A stretch of 64,000 nt of DNA from Roseburia intestinalis L1-82. GTDB lineage: Bacteria; Bacillota; Clostridia; Lachnospirales; Lachnospiraceae. The stretch lies in assembly GCF_900537995.1 (NCBI RefSeq), contig NZ_LR027880.1, positions 4,071,501 to 4,135,500 on the forward strand. Reading direction: 5' to 3'. Of this stretch, positions 18,667 through 26,767 are shown one piece after another (the first letter of the stretch is position 1; each line of letters starts with the position of its first letter). The notes under the pieces are model-generated. The model saw nothing but the letters and a program-made list of their open reading frames with translations. It was not told where the DNA came from and searched no databases. A program made the translations under genes and the position numbers.

Positions 18667-20393
18667 TAAAGATCAGCTCCTTCCTTCTGTGATGCATAGA
18701 TTTCCTGATAGATCTGATTGTCACGGAGCAGACTCTCATGTGTGCCGATTGCCTCCACATGCCCCCTGTCCATGATAATGATCTGGTCAGCATGGCGGAC
18801 AGACGATATCCTCTGCGCAATGATGATCTTTGTCATATCCGGCAGTTTTTCTGCAAGCCCGCTTCGTATCTTCGCCTCCGTCGCGGTGTCCACCGCGCTT
18901 GTGGAGTCATCTAAGATCAGTACTTTCGGCTTTTTCAAAATGGCTCTGGCAATGCAGATCCTCTGTTTCTGCCCGCCGGACACATTGACTCCCTCCTGTC
19001 CCATCTCGGTATCATAACCATCCGCAAGCCGTTCCACAAACTCATCCACACAGGCAATCTGACATGCTTCTTTAATCTCATCCAATGTTGCATTTTCATT
19101 TCCCCAGCGGAGGTTATCGATCAGTGAACCGGAAAACAGCGTATTTTTCTGCAGTACCATCGCAACTGCGTCCCGAAGATGTCTGACCGGATACTCTTTT
19201 ACATTGATTCCGTCGATCTTTACCTCGCCCTTTGTCACATCGTAAAGCCTTGGGATAAGCTGCACCAGTGTAGTCTTTGACGAACCGGTCTGACCGATGA
19301 TGCCGACCGTCTGCCCCGGTTTGATATGGAAAGAAACATCGGAGAGCACATATTCCTTTGCAGTGTCCTTGTATTTGAACCACACATGGTCAAATTCGAT
19401 CTCACCTTTTGCCACGGCAATGTCTTTTGCATTTTCGTCTGTGATATCGATTTTTTCATCAATGACTTCCATGATCCGCTCTGCGGATGCCAGCGACCTT
19501 GTCATGAGCAGGAACACATTTGACATCATCATCAGGGAATTAAGAATTAACAGCACATAACTCAAAAAACTTGTAAGCTGTCCGATCATCATCTTCCCCT
19601 CATTGATCAGCTTTCCACCGATCAAAAGGATTCCAAGGATCGTCCCGTACATGACAAACTGCATGGCTGGCATGTTCAGCACTGCCGTTCCAAACGCCTT
19701 TTCGGACTCTGATTTTAAATTTTCATTGACGACACCGAATTTTTCCACTTCGTAATCGCCTCTGACATAGGATTTCACAACACGGATTGCCGTAAGATTT
19801 TCCTGAATGCACCGGTTTACCTGGTCAATTGCACTCTGCATGCGCCCGTAAAGCGGTCCGACATTGATAATGATAAGAATTAAAAGCACTGCTAACGTCG
19901 GCAGTGCCACAAGAAAGACCAGCGCCAGTGTCGAATTGATCCGAAATGCAAACGATGTCGCAAAAATAAGCATGACCGGACTCCGCCCAAACGGACGCAT
20001 ACCGGTGGACACTGCATTCTGGATGTTCGTCACATCGCTCGTCAGACGCGTGACAAGCGACGACACGCTGAAATGGTCTATATTGGAAAATGAATAAGAC
20101 TGGAGTTTTTCGTACTCCGCCTTTCTTATATTTGCACCGAGTCCCTGTCCTGCAAGCGCGGAAAATTTTGCACTTCCGACACCAAGGATCAATGCCAGCA
20201 CTGCACAGAGTGCCATCTGCAGACCTTTTTTTATAATGTAAGTCTCATCCGCATTTGTGACTCCATAGTCAATCAGGTCCGCCATAAGAAGCGGCACCGT
20301 GATCTCTAAGATCACCTCCACGCCGATGCATAACAGACCTAACCATGCATATTTCTTATATTCTTTCATATAAGAAAAAACTCGTTTTAACAT
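18666..20393 (-). CDS. ABC exporter subunit with the degenerate ATP site
   Basis: 575 residues from ATG 20393, which has GGAGG seven bases upstream; an upstream in-frame ATG lies before that site. Six membrane helices precede an ATPase domain in which Walker A reads GQTGSSKTT, the catalytic Glu of Walker B is Asp (ILDDSTSAVD), and the H-loop His is Gln (IIIAQRISSV). The signature VSGGQKQR is intact. These changes are the hallmark of the non-hydrolysing half of heterodimeric exporters. It is the first gene of the exporter-MarR operon. Confidence 0.9.
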   Translation of the reverse strand: MLKRVFSYMKEYKKYAWLGLLCIGVEVILEITVPLLMADLIDYGVTNADETYIIKKGLQMALCAVLALILGVGSAKFSALAGQGLGANIRKAEYEKLQSYSFSNIDHFSVSSLVTRLTSDVTNIQNAVSTGMRPFGRSPVMLIFATSFAFRINSTLALVFLVALPTLAVLLILIIINVGPLYGRMQSAIDQVNRCIQENLTAIRVVKSYVRGDYEVEKFGVVNENLKSESEKAFGTAVLNMPAMQFVMYGTILGILLIGGKLINEGKMMIGQLTSFLSYVLLILNSLMMMSNVFLLMTRSLASAERIMEVIDEKIDITDENAKDIAVAKGEIEFDHVWFKYKDTAKEYVLSDVSFHIKPGQTVGIIGQTGSSKTTLVQLIPRLYDVTKGEVKIDGINVKEYPVRHLRDAVAMVLQKNTLFSGSLIDNLRWGNENATLDEIKEACQIACVDEFVERLADGYDTEMGQEGVNVSGGQKQRICIARAILKKPKVLILDDSTSAVDTATEAKIRSGLAEKLPDMTKIIIAQRISSVRHADQIIIMDRGHVEAIGTHESLLRDNQIYQEIYASQKEGADL

Positions 20394-20406
20394 TACTTGC
20401 ACCTCC

Positions 20407-20454
20407 AATAGTTGCATATGCAAGTATTGTATTGCGGGGTGGAGTGGATGTCAA
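20407..20454 (-). promoter_or_regulatory. sigma-70 type promoter with MarR-type operator
   Basis: On the minus strand a perfect -35 (TTGACA, 20449-20454) and -10 (TACAAT, 20426-20431) are 17 bases apart, about 35 bases before the exporter start. Overlapping the transcription start is a 22-bp palindrome (20407-20428, one mismatch) with the core TTGCATATGCAA. The position fits repression by the MarR protein of the same operon. Confidence 0.75.
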
Positions 20455-20486
20455 GAGGGAAACCAGACTGCTTCTCTTTCAAACTT

Positions 20487-20597
20487 TCACCAAAATATCT
20501 CCGGCATCAACTTATATTCATAAATCTCTTCCTCTATCGACTCGTCATTTTCTTCCAGGATATTTTTTAATTCCTCTTCAGGTATATTTCTTTTTGA
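20487..20597 (-). pseudogene. acidic coding fragment, unidentified
   Basis: Within the 370-base gap upstream of the exporter promoter, a 36-codon minus-strand frame rich in Glu ends MPEIFW and stop but has no start. It looks like the tail of a lost gene. The rest of the gap (20598-20795) shows nothing recognisable. Confidence 0.25.
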
Positions 20598-20795
20598 TCA
20601 ATCATGATTTGTTTTCGGCAATCTCTGTTCATATGCCCGCCAATATGTTTGCAAGACAATTTTATATCATTATTGTCTTGTGTGTAAGACGATAATGTAT
20701 TTTATTTGATCTATCTATGTTATTTGTATGGAAAGGAATATCACATTCAATAACTCCAAAAGAGGGAGAGCATCATCACGGTACTTTAAAATTTA

Positions 20796-20996
20796 TCATT
20801 TACAGTTTTTGATTTCACTTAATGTAATATAAGTTCCTACTAATATTACCAATACTGATATAACTGCAATAATACTGGAAATGAAATCTCTGATACCATC
20901 TCCAGCCACAATGAAATGAAAAGCAGCCAATATTATACCAATAACTATCAATGCAATTCCATATAATACTTTTTTCCACTGTATATTTAATTTCAT
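20796..20996 (-). CDS. small two-helix membrane protein
   Basis: 66 residues with two hydrophobic helices (YGIALIVIGIILAAFHFIVA and IIAVISVLVILVGTYITL) and a good AGGAG site before the ATG. No family was recognised. It sits alone beyond the remnants of the TetR-linked locus. Confidence 0.55.
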   Translation of the reverse strand: MKLNIQWKKVLYGIALIVIGIILAAFHFIVAGDGIRDFISSIIAVISVLVILVGTYITLSEIKNCK

Positions 20997-21015
20997 CTGG
21001 ACTCTCCTTTTCTAT

Positions 21016-21195
21016 CTACTTCGCTGACAAATTTGCTATAACCATATCAGTTTTCTCTTTTCCAAGCAATCGTTCCAGCATTATAAATGCAACATCATTG
21101 GCAGTTTGCGGGGAATACGAAGTAATAATATTTTTGTCCGCTGCAATAGGCTCATTCATATTCACTTTTCGCCCACCCGCAAACATCGTAAAAAG
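21016..21195 (-). pseudogene. DJ-1/PfpI-family protein, C-terminal remnant
   Basis: About 58 codons without a usable start read AADKNIITSYSPQTANDVAF and then MLERLLGKEKTDMV, matching the usual C-terminal end of DJ-1/PfpI proteins (the 'N-I-I-T-S-x-x-P-x-T-A' motif). The catalytic Cys half is absent. It follows the hydrolase gene. Confidence 0.6.
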
Positions 21196-21243
21196 CAGAA
21201 AACTCCATCATTTCAAAACCTTTACAGCAAAACAATAATACTT

Positions 21244-22065
21244 TCATATACATTCTACCCCTCTAATAAATTTTTCTATAAGACTGTTTATTTCATCCGG
21301 CTGATCCGTATTGGAATTATGGCCAGCATTCTTTATCCATTTAAGCGGTAAACCTTCTCTCTGATGCCATTTTTTATTGTAGCTTTTGGCTGAACCCGCT
21401 TTATCCTTTTCTCCACAGATAAGTAATGCCGGACAACTGATACGATATGGGAGATCCGCTTTGATCGCCTCAGCAAGCATTCTGTAACCAAAACCGGCAA
21501 GCCTTGCATATTCTTTAGGGTCTGAATCATAGGACATCATCATCTTTTGCATAAGCTTCTGTCCATATTCCGTCTCTGCGCACCCTCTTGAACCAGCCCT
21601 AAGAAGCGCTTTCCATGGATATATTCTATATAATGGCTCTGCTCTTTCAAGAAGCCATATTTCTATTGCACTAATATAAGACTTTTGAAGCGGTGCAGAA
21701 TCGATGGAGATAAAGCCTTTTATCTTATCCGGATATAATTCCATATACATTTGAGCCAGGTATCCCCCCATAGACTGACCGATAATGATGGGATTATAAA
21801 TTTCTTCTTTTGCTAAGATTTCATCAAGCCATTCTGCCATGTCAGACAGACTGTAATTATTCGTAAATGGTCTGGATAATGCATGTGATGGTGCATCCCA
21901 TACAAACACATTCTGTTTTTTCTCAAGATATTCTGTCTGCTTCTCAAAAAGCCTGTGATCTGCTGTAAGTCCCGGCAAAAAGACTAACGTAATTTTCTGT
22001 TTATCTATTAGATTTACAAAATAATGGATGCAGCCACAGCGTGTTTTATAACTGTTTTCTGTCAT
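21244..22065 (-). CDS. alpha/beta-fold hydrolase
   Basis: 273 residues from ATG 22065, which is preceded by GGGGAAGG; an upstream ATG overlaps that site. The nucleophile Ser is in GQSMGG, the acid is probably the Asp of CGEKD, and the His is in NAGHNSNTDQP, all in the usual order of the fold. A small cap region lies between. The start overlaps the end of the TetR gene by 20 bases, so it is likely co-expressed with that regulator. The substrate is unknown; it could be an esterase or lactonase. Confidence 0.85.
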   Translation of the reverse strand: MTENSYKTRCGCIHYFVNLIDKQKITLVFLPGLTADHRLFEKQTEYLEKKQNVFVWDAPSHALSRPFTNNYSLSDMAEWLDEILAKEEIYNPIIIGQSMGGYLAQMYMELYPDKIKGFISIDSAPLQKSYISAIEIWLLERAEPLYRIYPWKALLRAGSRGCAETEYGQKLMQKMMMSYDSDPKEYARLAGFGYRMLAEAIKADLPYRISCPALLICGEKDKAGSAKSYNKKWHQREGLPLKWIKNAGHNSNTDQPDEINSLIEKFIRGVECI

Positions 22066-22678
22066 TTTCCTTCCCCTTTCCATAAACTATTTCCCAATGA
22101 TTTATCATTTCCAGATATTCCTGTTCAAAAACAGTTACATCATAATTCCCTGTTCTGTACCAGTACTTTAGCATCCCATCTGAAGCATACAGAATTTCTT
22201 TATATATACGAGCAAACTCTATATCCTTGCGGATGAAATCGAGATCCAAAATCGACAGAAGTAATTCCAATGTCGTATGAGTAGCATCCTGTACATCCTG
22301 TTGAATTGTTGATTGAATATCCGGCTCTGTTTCAAAGTATGAATTAATGGAAAACAGGGATAAAAATGTGTATTTTCTCATCACTGCACACTTAGCCATC
22401 AAACCTCGACGCAGCATTTCAAAAAAATCATCTGTTTCATATACCTTATATTTACACATGTATTTTTTTGTCAAATCTGCTGCATGCTTCCATAGAAAAA
22501 GATATAGCTCCAGTTTGTTATGAAAATAATGAAATAATAGTGACTTGGATATTCCAGCTTCTGCCGCAATTTCTGAGGTTGGTGCCTTCTTATATTGATT
22601 CGTTGCAAATACTTTATATGCAGCATTCAATATTTGAGATTGTTTTTCTTCCGACAATGCATAAAATTTTTCATTCAT
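22046..22678 (-). CDS. TetR-family transcriptional regulator
   Basis: 210 residues. The N-terminal helix-turn-helix is clear (ILNAAYKVFATNQYKKAPTSE then IAAEAGISKSLLFHYFHNK), followed by a helical ligand-binding domain. It lies between the decayed ABC transporter permease upstream and the hydrolase downstream. Repeated TTGACCGATT half-sites directly in front of its start suggest that it represses itself. TetR regulators of this type usually control drug or lipid transporters. Confidence 0.88.
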   Translation of the reverse strand: MNEKFYALSEEKQSQILNAAYKVFATNQYKKAPTSEIAAEAGISKSLLFHYFHNKLELYLFLWKHAADLTKKYMCKYKVYETDDFFEMLRRGLMAKCAVMRKYTFLSLFSINSYFETEPDIQSTIQQDVQDATHTTLELLLSILDLDFIRKDIEFARIYKEILYASDGMLKYWYRTGNYDVTVFEQEYLEMINHWEIVYGKGKENDRKQL

Positions 22679-22690
22679 AAGCTGCCTCCG

Positions 22691-22738
22691 TTGACCGATT
22701 CGGTTAATGCGAGTATATACCCATTGACCGATTAACGG
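22691..22738. promoter_or_regulatory. probable TetR operator pair
   Basis: TTGACCGATTCGGTTAA at 22691-22707 is a near-perfect palindrome, and the half-site TTGACCGATTAACGG recurs at 22724-22738. Between them lies TATACT on the minus strand, a possible -10 box for the TetR gene. The spacing places one site between promoter and start codon. Confidence 0.55.
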
Positions 22739-22777
22739 AAGACCTCATTTGACCATCACTTCAATGACTAGGCTCCT

Positions 22778-23676
22778 TTACCTGTTTTCTTTTTCCGGCA
22801 GACAAGTCATAAGAAGAAAAATTGCTCCCAATACCACGATACTGCCCGCCATAATTAATATCATCTGTGTTGTATTAACTACATTTCCATGAAACTGCGG
22901 ATTACAGTCTAACGTTTCCCTTATTGCCGTTATCAGCTCCTCTGGAAGCTTCTCACTCTCCATCTCCTCAAATATGCCACGAAGCATATGATTCTTAATA
23001 AGTGAAGTTCCATAAGTCCCCGGAAGATATGACAATGCTTTCTGCAATCCAGAGCCAAAATTAGAGATTGGCATATATGCTCCACAGATAAAGCCATAGC
23101 CTGCGCTGACAATCGTTCCTACTGCTGACATCTGCCCCTGCGTAGTAAGCGGATAGCTTATAATACTTGAAAGTGTACTTCCAAATAGCACCAGAAGAAT
23201 CTCATCAATAATAATCCAAAGCACATCCACAAAGCTTAAATACCAGCCCATTTTTCCTATGTAAAGAAGTCCGATCACAAGTGCCAGCCCATTTACAAGC
23301 AATGAATTCAGCACTGTTGCAAGGAAATATCCAAGATATATCTTTGAGCGACTTATCGGTGAAACATTTAAGTCCTTCCTTATACCATTCACCTTGTCCT
23401 GAACCATTGTAAGATTCACGCAGAATGTAACTGTTACACAGCTTACTGCTAAGAGAGCGGCAACTAGCTGGGATGCAACTGTCCCATCAATCAACTTTTC
23501 CGCAATCGTAAATCCTTCCGGAAATGCTGATGTAAAAGAGTCCTTATAAACCTTTGCTAAAAATGTTGCATACAATACAATCAAAATAAATGGTGTGATA
23601 AGTGCCGAAAAAACATTCCTTTATCTCTAAAAAATAATTTCCTGTTCCTATTCATAAGAGAAATAACTGCCTTCAT
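22778..23676 (-). pseudogene. ABC-2 type transporter permease, frameshifted
   Basis: ATG at 23676 starts MKAVISLMNRNRKLFFRDKG and overlaps the ATPase stop (ATGA). After ~20 codons the frame breaks at a run of six A on the plus strand (23608-23613); one more base restores FSALITPFILIVLYA and the remaining ~270 residues, with six membrane helices and the usual large extracellular loop before the last helix. It would form a drug or lantibiotic-type exporter with the ATPase remnant upstream. The single-base break in a homopolymer may be a sequencing error. Confidence 0.75.
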
Positions 23677-23876
23677 TCGTTTTCACCTCCCAGTACCTTG
23701 CCTGTTACCGCAAGAAATACATCATCCATTCCGCCCTTTACTACCTCGTAATCTCTAAATATATCCTGATGTTTAACTATAAGCTTTGTTGCTTCAATGT
23801 CTATATGAGCATTACTAAGATGCATAATATATGAACCAAGATGCATTAAAACACAAAAAGGACGCAGGATTACTCC
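23673..23876 (-). pseudogene. ABC transporter ATPase, C-terminal remnant
   Basis: Only the last ~45 residues are recognisable (DYEVVKGGMDDVFLAVTGK, the typical C-terminal end of DrrA/CcmA-type ATPases). The IS4-type element lies directly upstream, and the Walker A and B parts are not on its far side: the 110 bases at 25565-25673 hold only a short frame starting MKVEAAKEVPMVRTDKAR and stop. So a deletion accompanied or preceded the insertion and the transporter cannot work. Confidence 0.65.
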
Positions 23877-24047
23877 CAATGTCATTTAGATAAGGATTGC
23901 TTTATAGTCAGAAATTCTTATACAGCGGATAAACATTTTGTTTATCTGCTGTATTTCTATCTTATAACACTTTTAACATAATAAATTTGCACAACAAACA
24001 GACAGATGCTTTCATCTGCCTTAAAAATGGTATATACTAATATTTGT

Positions 24048-25361
24048 TTAAGCTGCTCTATATAGAAAGCTTATCGCCGACTGGGTCTTGACTTTGCGAG
24101 GGTCTATTCTCCCAGGACGTATAGGAAGAAGCTCATGTCCGATTAGATATTCTACATCGGGTGGAGCTTTTTCTTTTTTAATCGATAGAAAGTAACAGCA
24201 AATCCGAATTGCTCGGGTATAGTTGAGCTGATATGTATGTTTACAGCCTTTTTTCTCATTTATAACAACATTAGTTGCTATAATTTCACAGAAATTATAC
24301 AGAGTCATTCTTGACCATATTTCCTGCATAATATATTCTGGTTTCTTTGAATGAAAACGTGTTAGTCCTAAGGCATATTTCAATTCTCGAAAAGAGGTTT
24401 CTATTCCCCAACGTTTTGCATATAACCGTTTGATTTCATCAGAATTAAATTTATCTTGTGGCAGATTTGTAATAATGCATTCATAAGAACCTTGAGGTAT
24501 TGGAAAACGTATCACTCTCATTTTCATTTCGTAAAAATTATTAAAATGCAGATCAAGATAATCAAAAGGCGTTTTCTTATCAATAACTCTGTATTTTTTG
24601 GGATTTGCTTTTACTTCATTTGTCTGCTTTTTAGTAAGCGTAACATTAACCCATTCATCAAATTCCCCACTCTCTGGAAGCATTGTAAGTTTTGAAGTTA
24701 TACCATTACTTGTTATATCTTTGACACGAATTAAATAATACATTCCTTTGTGTTCCACATGGGCAAATATATTATAATTCTCATAACCCCTGTCTGCGAT
24801 AAAAATAGCTGATGTATCATTGTATCGGTCAATCATTTCACACATTGCACGTCTTTCATTCGCCAAGCGTGAAGGCTGGATAATTGCATCTGTGTATTGG
24901 CGGCTGCATAAATCATAAAAAGCATTTAAATGCAATAGGTTGTACCCTTTTCTGTCAGGAAGAGTTTGAAAATAGGTTGTTTCATCTTGGGGATTGTGTG
25001 CAATGCACAAATCCGAGCCATCACATGCAATCAGTCTAAGACCATTATATGTAACATTATCCGTAAAAGACTTTGTAAATTCTTGGAATAAAAATTCAAA
25101 TGCTTCAGGCAATATCTGTGCTCTACGCTGATTGAATGAAGAATTTGATGGTGTAGTATTATCAAATTCAAAATATTCCAACAGTTCATCTCTTAATGCT
25201 TTGCCTTCCATTGTAAGCATGAACTTCATAACCTCTTCAAATGACCATTTCTTTTTACGGGAAAAGTCCGTTTTTGGATGCTTTGTAAATAGCCAATAGT
25301 AAGAATCCATTTTTGTAATAATTGATAGTAATTTTTGTTTTACCTCTGTAGAATAATTCAT
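24048..25361 (-). CDS. IS4-family transposase
   Basis: 437 residues, full length. The DDE triad is visible as ACDGSD (first Asp), FIADRGY (second Asp) and YAKRWGIETSFRELK, which is the YREK signature of the IS4 family with the catalytic Glu. It cuts and pastes the element using the 22-bp ends. The start has an AAGGAG site, and a long hairpin lies about 45 bases upstream. It looks functional. Confidence 0.93.
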   Translation of the reverse strand: MNYSTEVKQKLLSIITKMDSYYWLFTKHPKTDFSRKKKWSFEEVMKFMLTMEGKALRDELLEYFEFDNTTPSNSSFNQRRAQILPEAFEFLFQEFTKSFTDNVTYNGLRLIACDGSDLCIAHNPQDETTYFQTLPDRKGYNLLHLNAFYDLCSRQYTDAIIQPSRLANERRAMCEMIDRYNDTSAIFIADRGYENYNIFAHVEHKGMYYLIRVKDITSNGITSKLTMLPESGEFDEWVNVTLTKKQTNEVKANPKKYRVIDKKTPFDYLDLHFNNFYEMKMRVIRFPIPQGSYECIITNLPQDKFNSDEIKRLYAKRWGIETSFRELKYALGLTRFHSKKPEYIMQEIWSRMTLYNFCEIIATNVVINEKKGCKHTYQLNYTRAIRICCYFLSIKKEKAPPDVEYLIGHELLPIRPGRIDPRKVKTQSAISFLYRAA

Positions 25362-25404
25362 CGTGTAATTCTCCTTGCAATCAAGATATTTTCTTAATTA
25401 CAAG

Positions 25405-25444
25405 GGTCGCTCTAACTATCTTAAAAAAGATAGTTAGAGCGACC
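25405..25444 (-). promoter_or_regulatory. 18-bp stem-loop upstream of transposase
   Basis: A perfect 18-bp stem (25405-25422 with 25427-25444) and a four-base loop. In IS4/IS231-type elements hairpins placed here block translation from transcripts that enter from outside, limiting transposition. Confidence 0.7.
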
Positions 25445-25673
25445 GCACATTTTGATTATCATGTCAAGTGCTTAACATAATTTTACAAAAAAAGAACAGG
25501 GTACATATTTCTATATACACTGTTCTTTGTATAATCCTTATCTAAATGACATTGGGATTACTCCCACGCCCCAATTACTATCTGGCTTTATCTGTCCTTA
25601 CCATTGGCACTTCTTTCGCTGCTTCAACCTTCATATCTGCACCGCCTCTTTACATTCACGTATAAAGCCTCTT

Positions 25674-26489
25674 TCACATGCTTTGTTCGTCCTTTTCAAA
25701 TATCAGAATCTTCTGCGTAACCTTTTTTGCAATCGGTAATAACGCCAAAAGTCTGTATGCAGATGAAAATAACTCCATGCCACGAAGAATATTATCATCT
25801 TTTATTTTATGATACCCTGTTGTCATATTCCCAAGGTCTTCAAAATGATCTGCACCGAAGACAAATTTTGAGCCTGTTTGCTGTATGGATTTTTCTATTC
25901 CTTCTTTCTTTACCCATGCCTTTGCCAGACATTCCATAAGAATACAGGCATTATCAAAGTTGTCCTTTATTATTTTTAATATCTTACCGTTTTCTTCTGC
26001 TGTCAGATACATTGATAATCCTTCAATGATAAAAAGCATTTTCCCCCGCACTTTTACTTCTTTTGACCATGCAGGGTCAAGTGCAGAAATTCCTATCGTA
26101 GAAACACGTCCTGATTCCTCGAAAATCTGATTGCGGATTGCTATCGTTTCTGGCAGGTCCAGATTGTACCAGGTGATTTTACCATTATCCATGCGATAAA
26201 ATCTCGTATCCAGACCACAGGCAATATTAACCACCGTACAATCAGGATTTTTCTCTATAAAATTCTTTACTAATTCATCAAAAACTATCGTTCTAGCAAT
26301 TACCCCTTTCCCCATCGTAGAATCCCTAGCCGCTGTAGAAAAATCATAATCAATTTTGTCGACTAATTCTACCGCCTTTGCATCATAGAATTTATTATGC
26401 TTACTTTTGGAATATTGGGCTCTGGCATAAAAGCTCTGGAGCATTGTCTCAGCACTGCCACTGATAGTAGGTTTTATTCTTTCACTCAT
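25674..26489 (-). CDS. class I SAM methyltransferase (LCM/TcmP-like)
   Basis: 271 residues of the leucine-carboxyl-methyltransferase-like superfamily. VVNIACGLDTRFYR is the SAM-binding loop with the family's 'GxDTR' feature, WYNLDLPE follows strand 2, and MLFIIEGLSMYL is the conserved post-motif segment. These enzymes methylate carboxyl or hydroxyl groups of small molecules or proteins. It is the first gene upstream of the decayed ABC transporter/TetR group and may have been part of the same resistance or modification unit. The substrate is unknown. Confidence 0.85.
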   Translation of the reverse strand: MSERIKPTISGSAETMLQSFYARAQYSKSKHNKFYDAKAVELVDKIDYDFSTAARDSTMGKGVIARTIVFDELVKNFIEKNPDCTVVNIACGLDTRFYRMDNGKITWYNLDLPETIAIRNQIFEESGRVSTIGISALDPAWSKEVKVRGKMLFIIEGLSMYLTAEENGKILKIIKDNFDNACILMECLAKAWVKKEGIEKSIQQTGSKFVFGADHFEDLGNMTTGYHKIKDDNILRGMELFSSAYRLLALLPIAKKVTQKILIFEKDEQSM

Positions 26490-26549
26490 ACATTTACCTT
26501 TTTTGCAATATAATTAGTTTCGGCTAACTTGATTGTAACACATTTTATG

Positions 26550-26608
26550 AAAATAAACAATTCAGCCAAATACCCACAGTCATAAGTTGTGTATTTTCTA
26601 AGTTGCAT
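26550..26608 (-). pseudogene. GNAT acetyltransferase, N-terminal remnant
   Basis: An ATG at 26608 with a GAGG site begins MQLRKYTTYDCGYLAELF, which resembles the start of small GNAT acetyltransferases, but the similarity ends after ~18 residues. Short match, so tentative. Confidence 0.3.
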
Positions 26609-26709
26609 TTTATCCTCACAAATTCCGATTGAGGAAACGATAAAGACGGAATGTAAACGTATGGAGCGTTTACGAACTTTAAACAATAATATTTAAATAT
26701 ATTATAATA

Positions 26710-26744
26710 AAAATCCATGTTCCTTAAATTGGAACATGGATTTT
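26710..26744 (-). terminator. 14-bp stem-loop terminator
   Basis: Perfect 14-bp stem (AAAATCCATGTTCC with its complement) and seven-base loop, followed on the minus strand by a T-rich run. It ends the reductase/esterase/symporter operon 24 bases after its last stop codon. Confidence 0.85.
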
Positions 26745-26767
26745 GTGGTAATGGGGTAATTAATAAT

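Larger units (their letters stand above)
23877..25554 (-). mobile_element. IS4-family insertion sequence, intact ends
   Basis: A 1,678-bp element with perfect 22-bp inverted repeats (23877-23898 and 25533-25554, beginning CAATGTCATTTAGATAAGG) and a 10-bp target duplication GGATTACTCC at 23867-23876 and 25555-25564. The long target duplication fits the IS4 group. It carries one transposase gene and a strong stem-loop upstream of it. Matching terminal sequences, without a full element, lie at 40413-40431 and 43940-43958. Confidence 0.92.

Noticed and set aside
26653-26673. Inverted repeat GTAAACG ... CGTTTAC
   Set aside because: Short and not placed at a clear promoter or gene end; could be chance.
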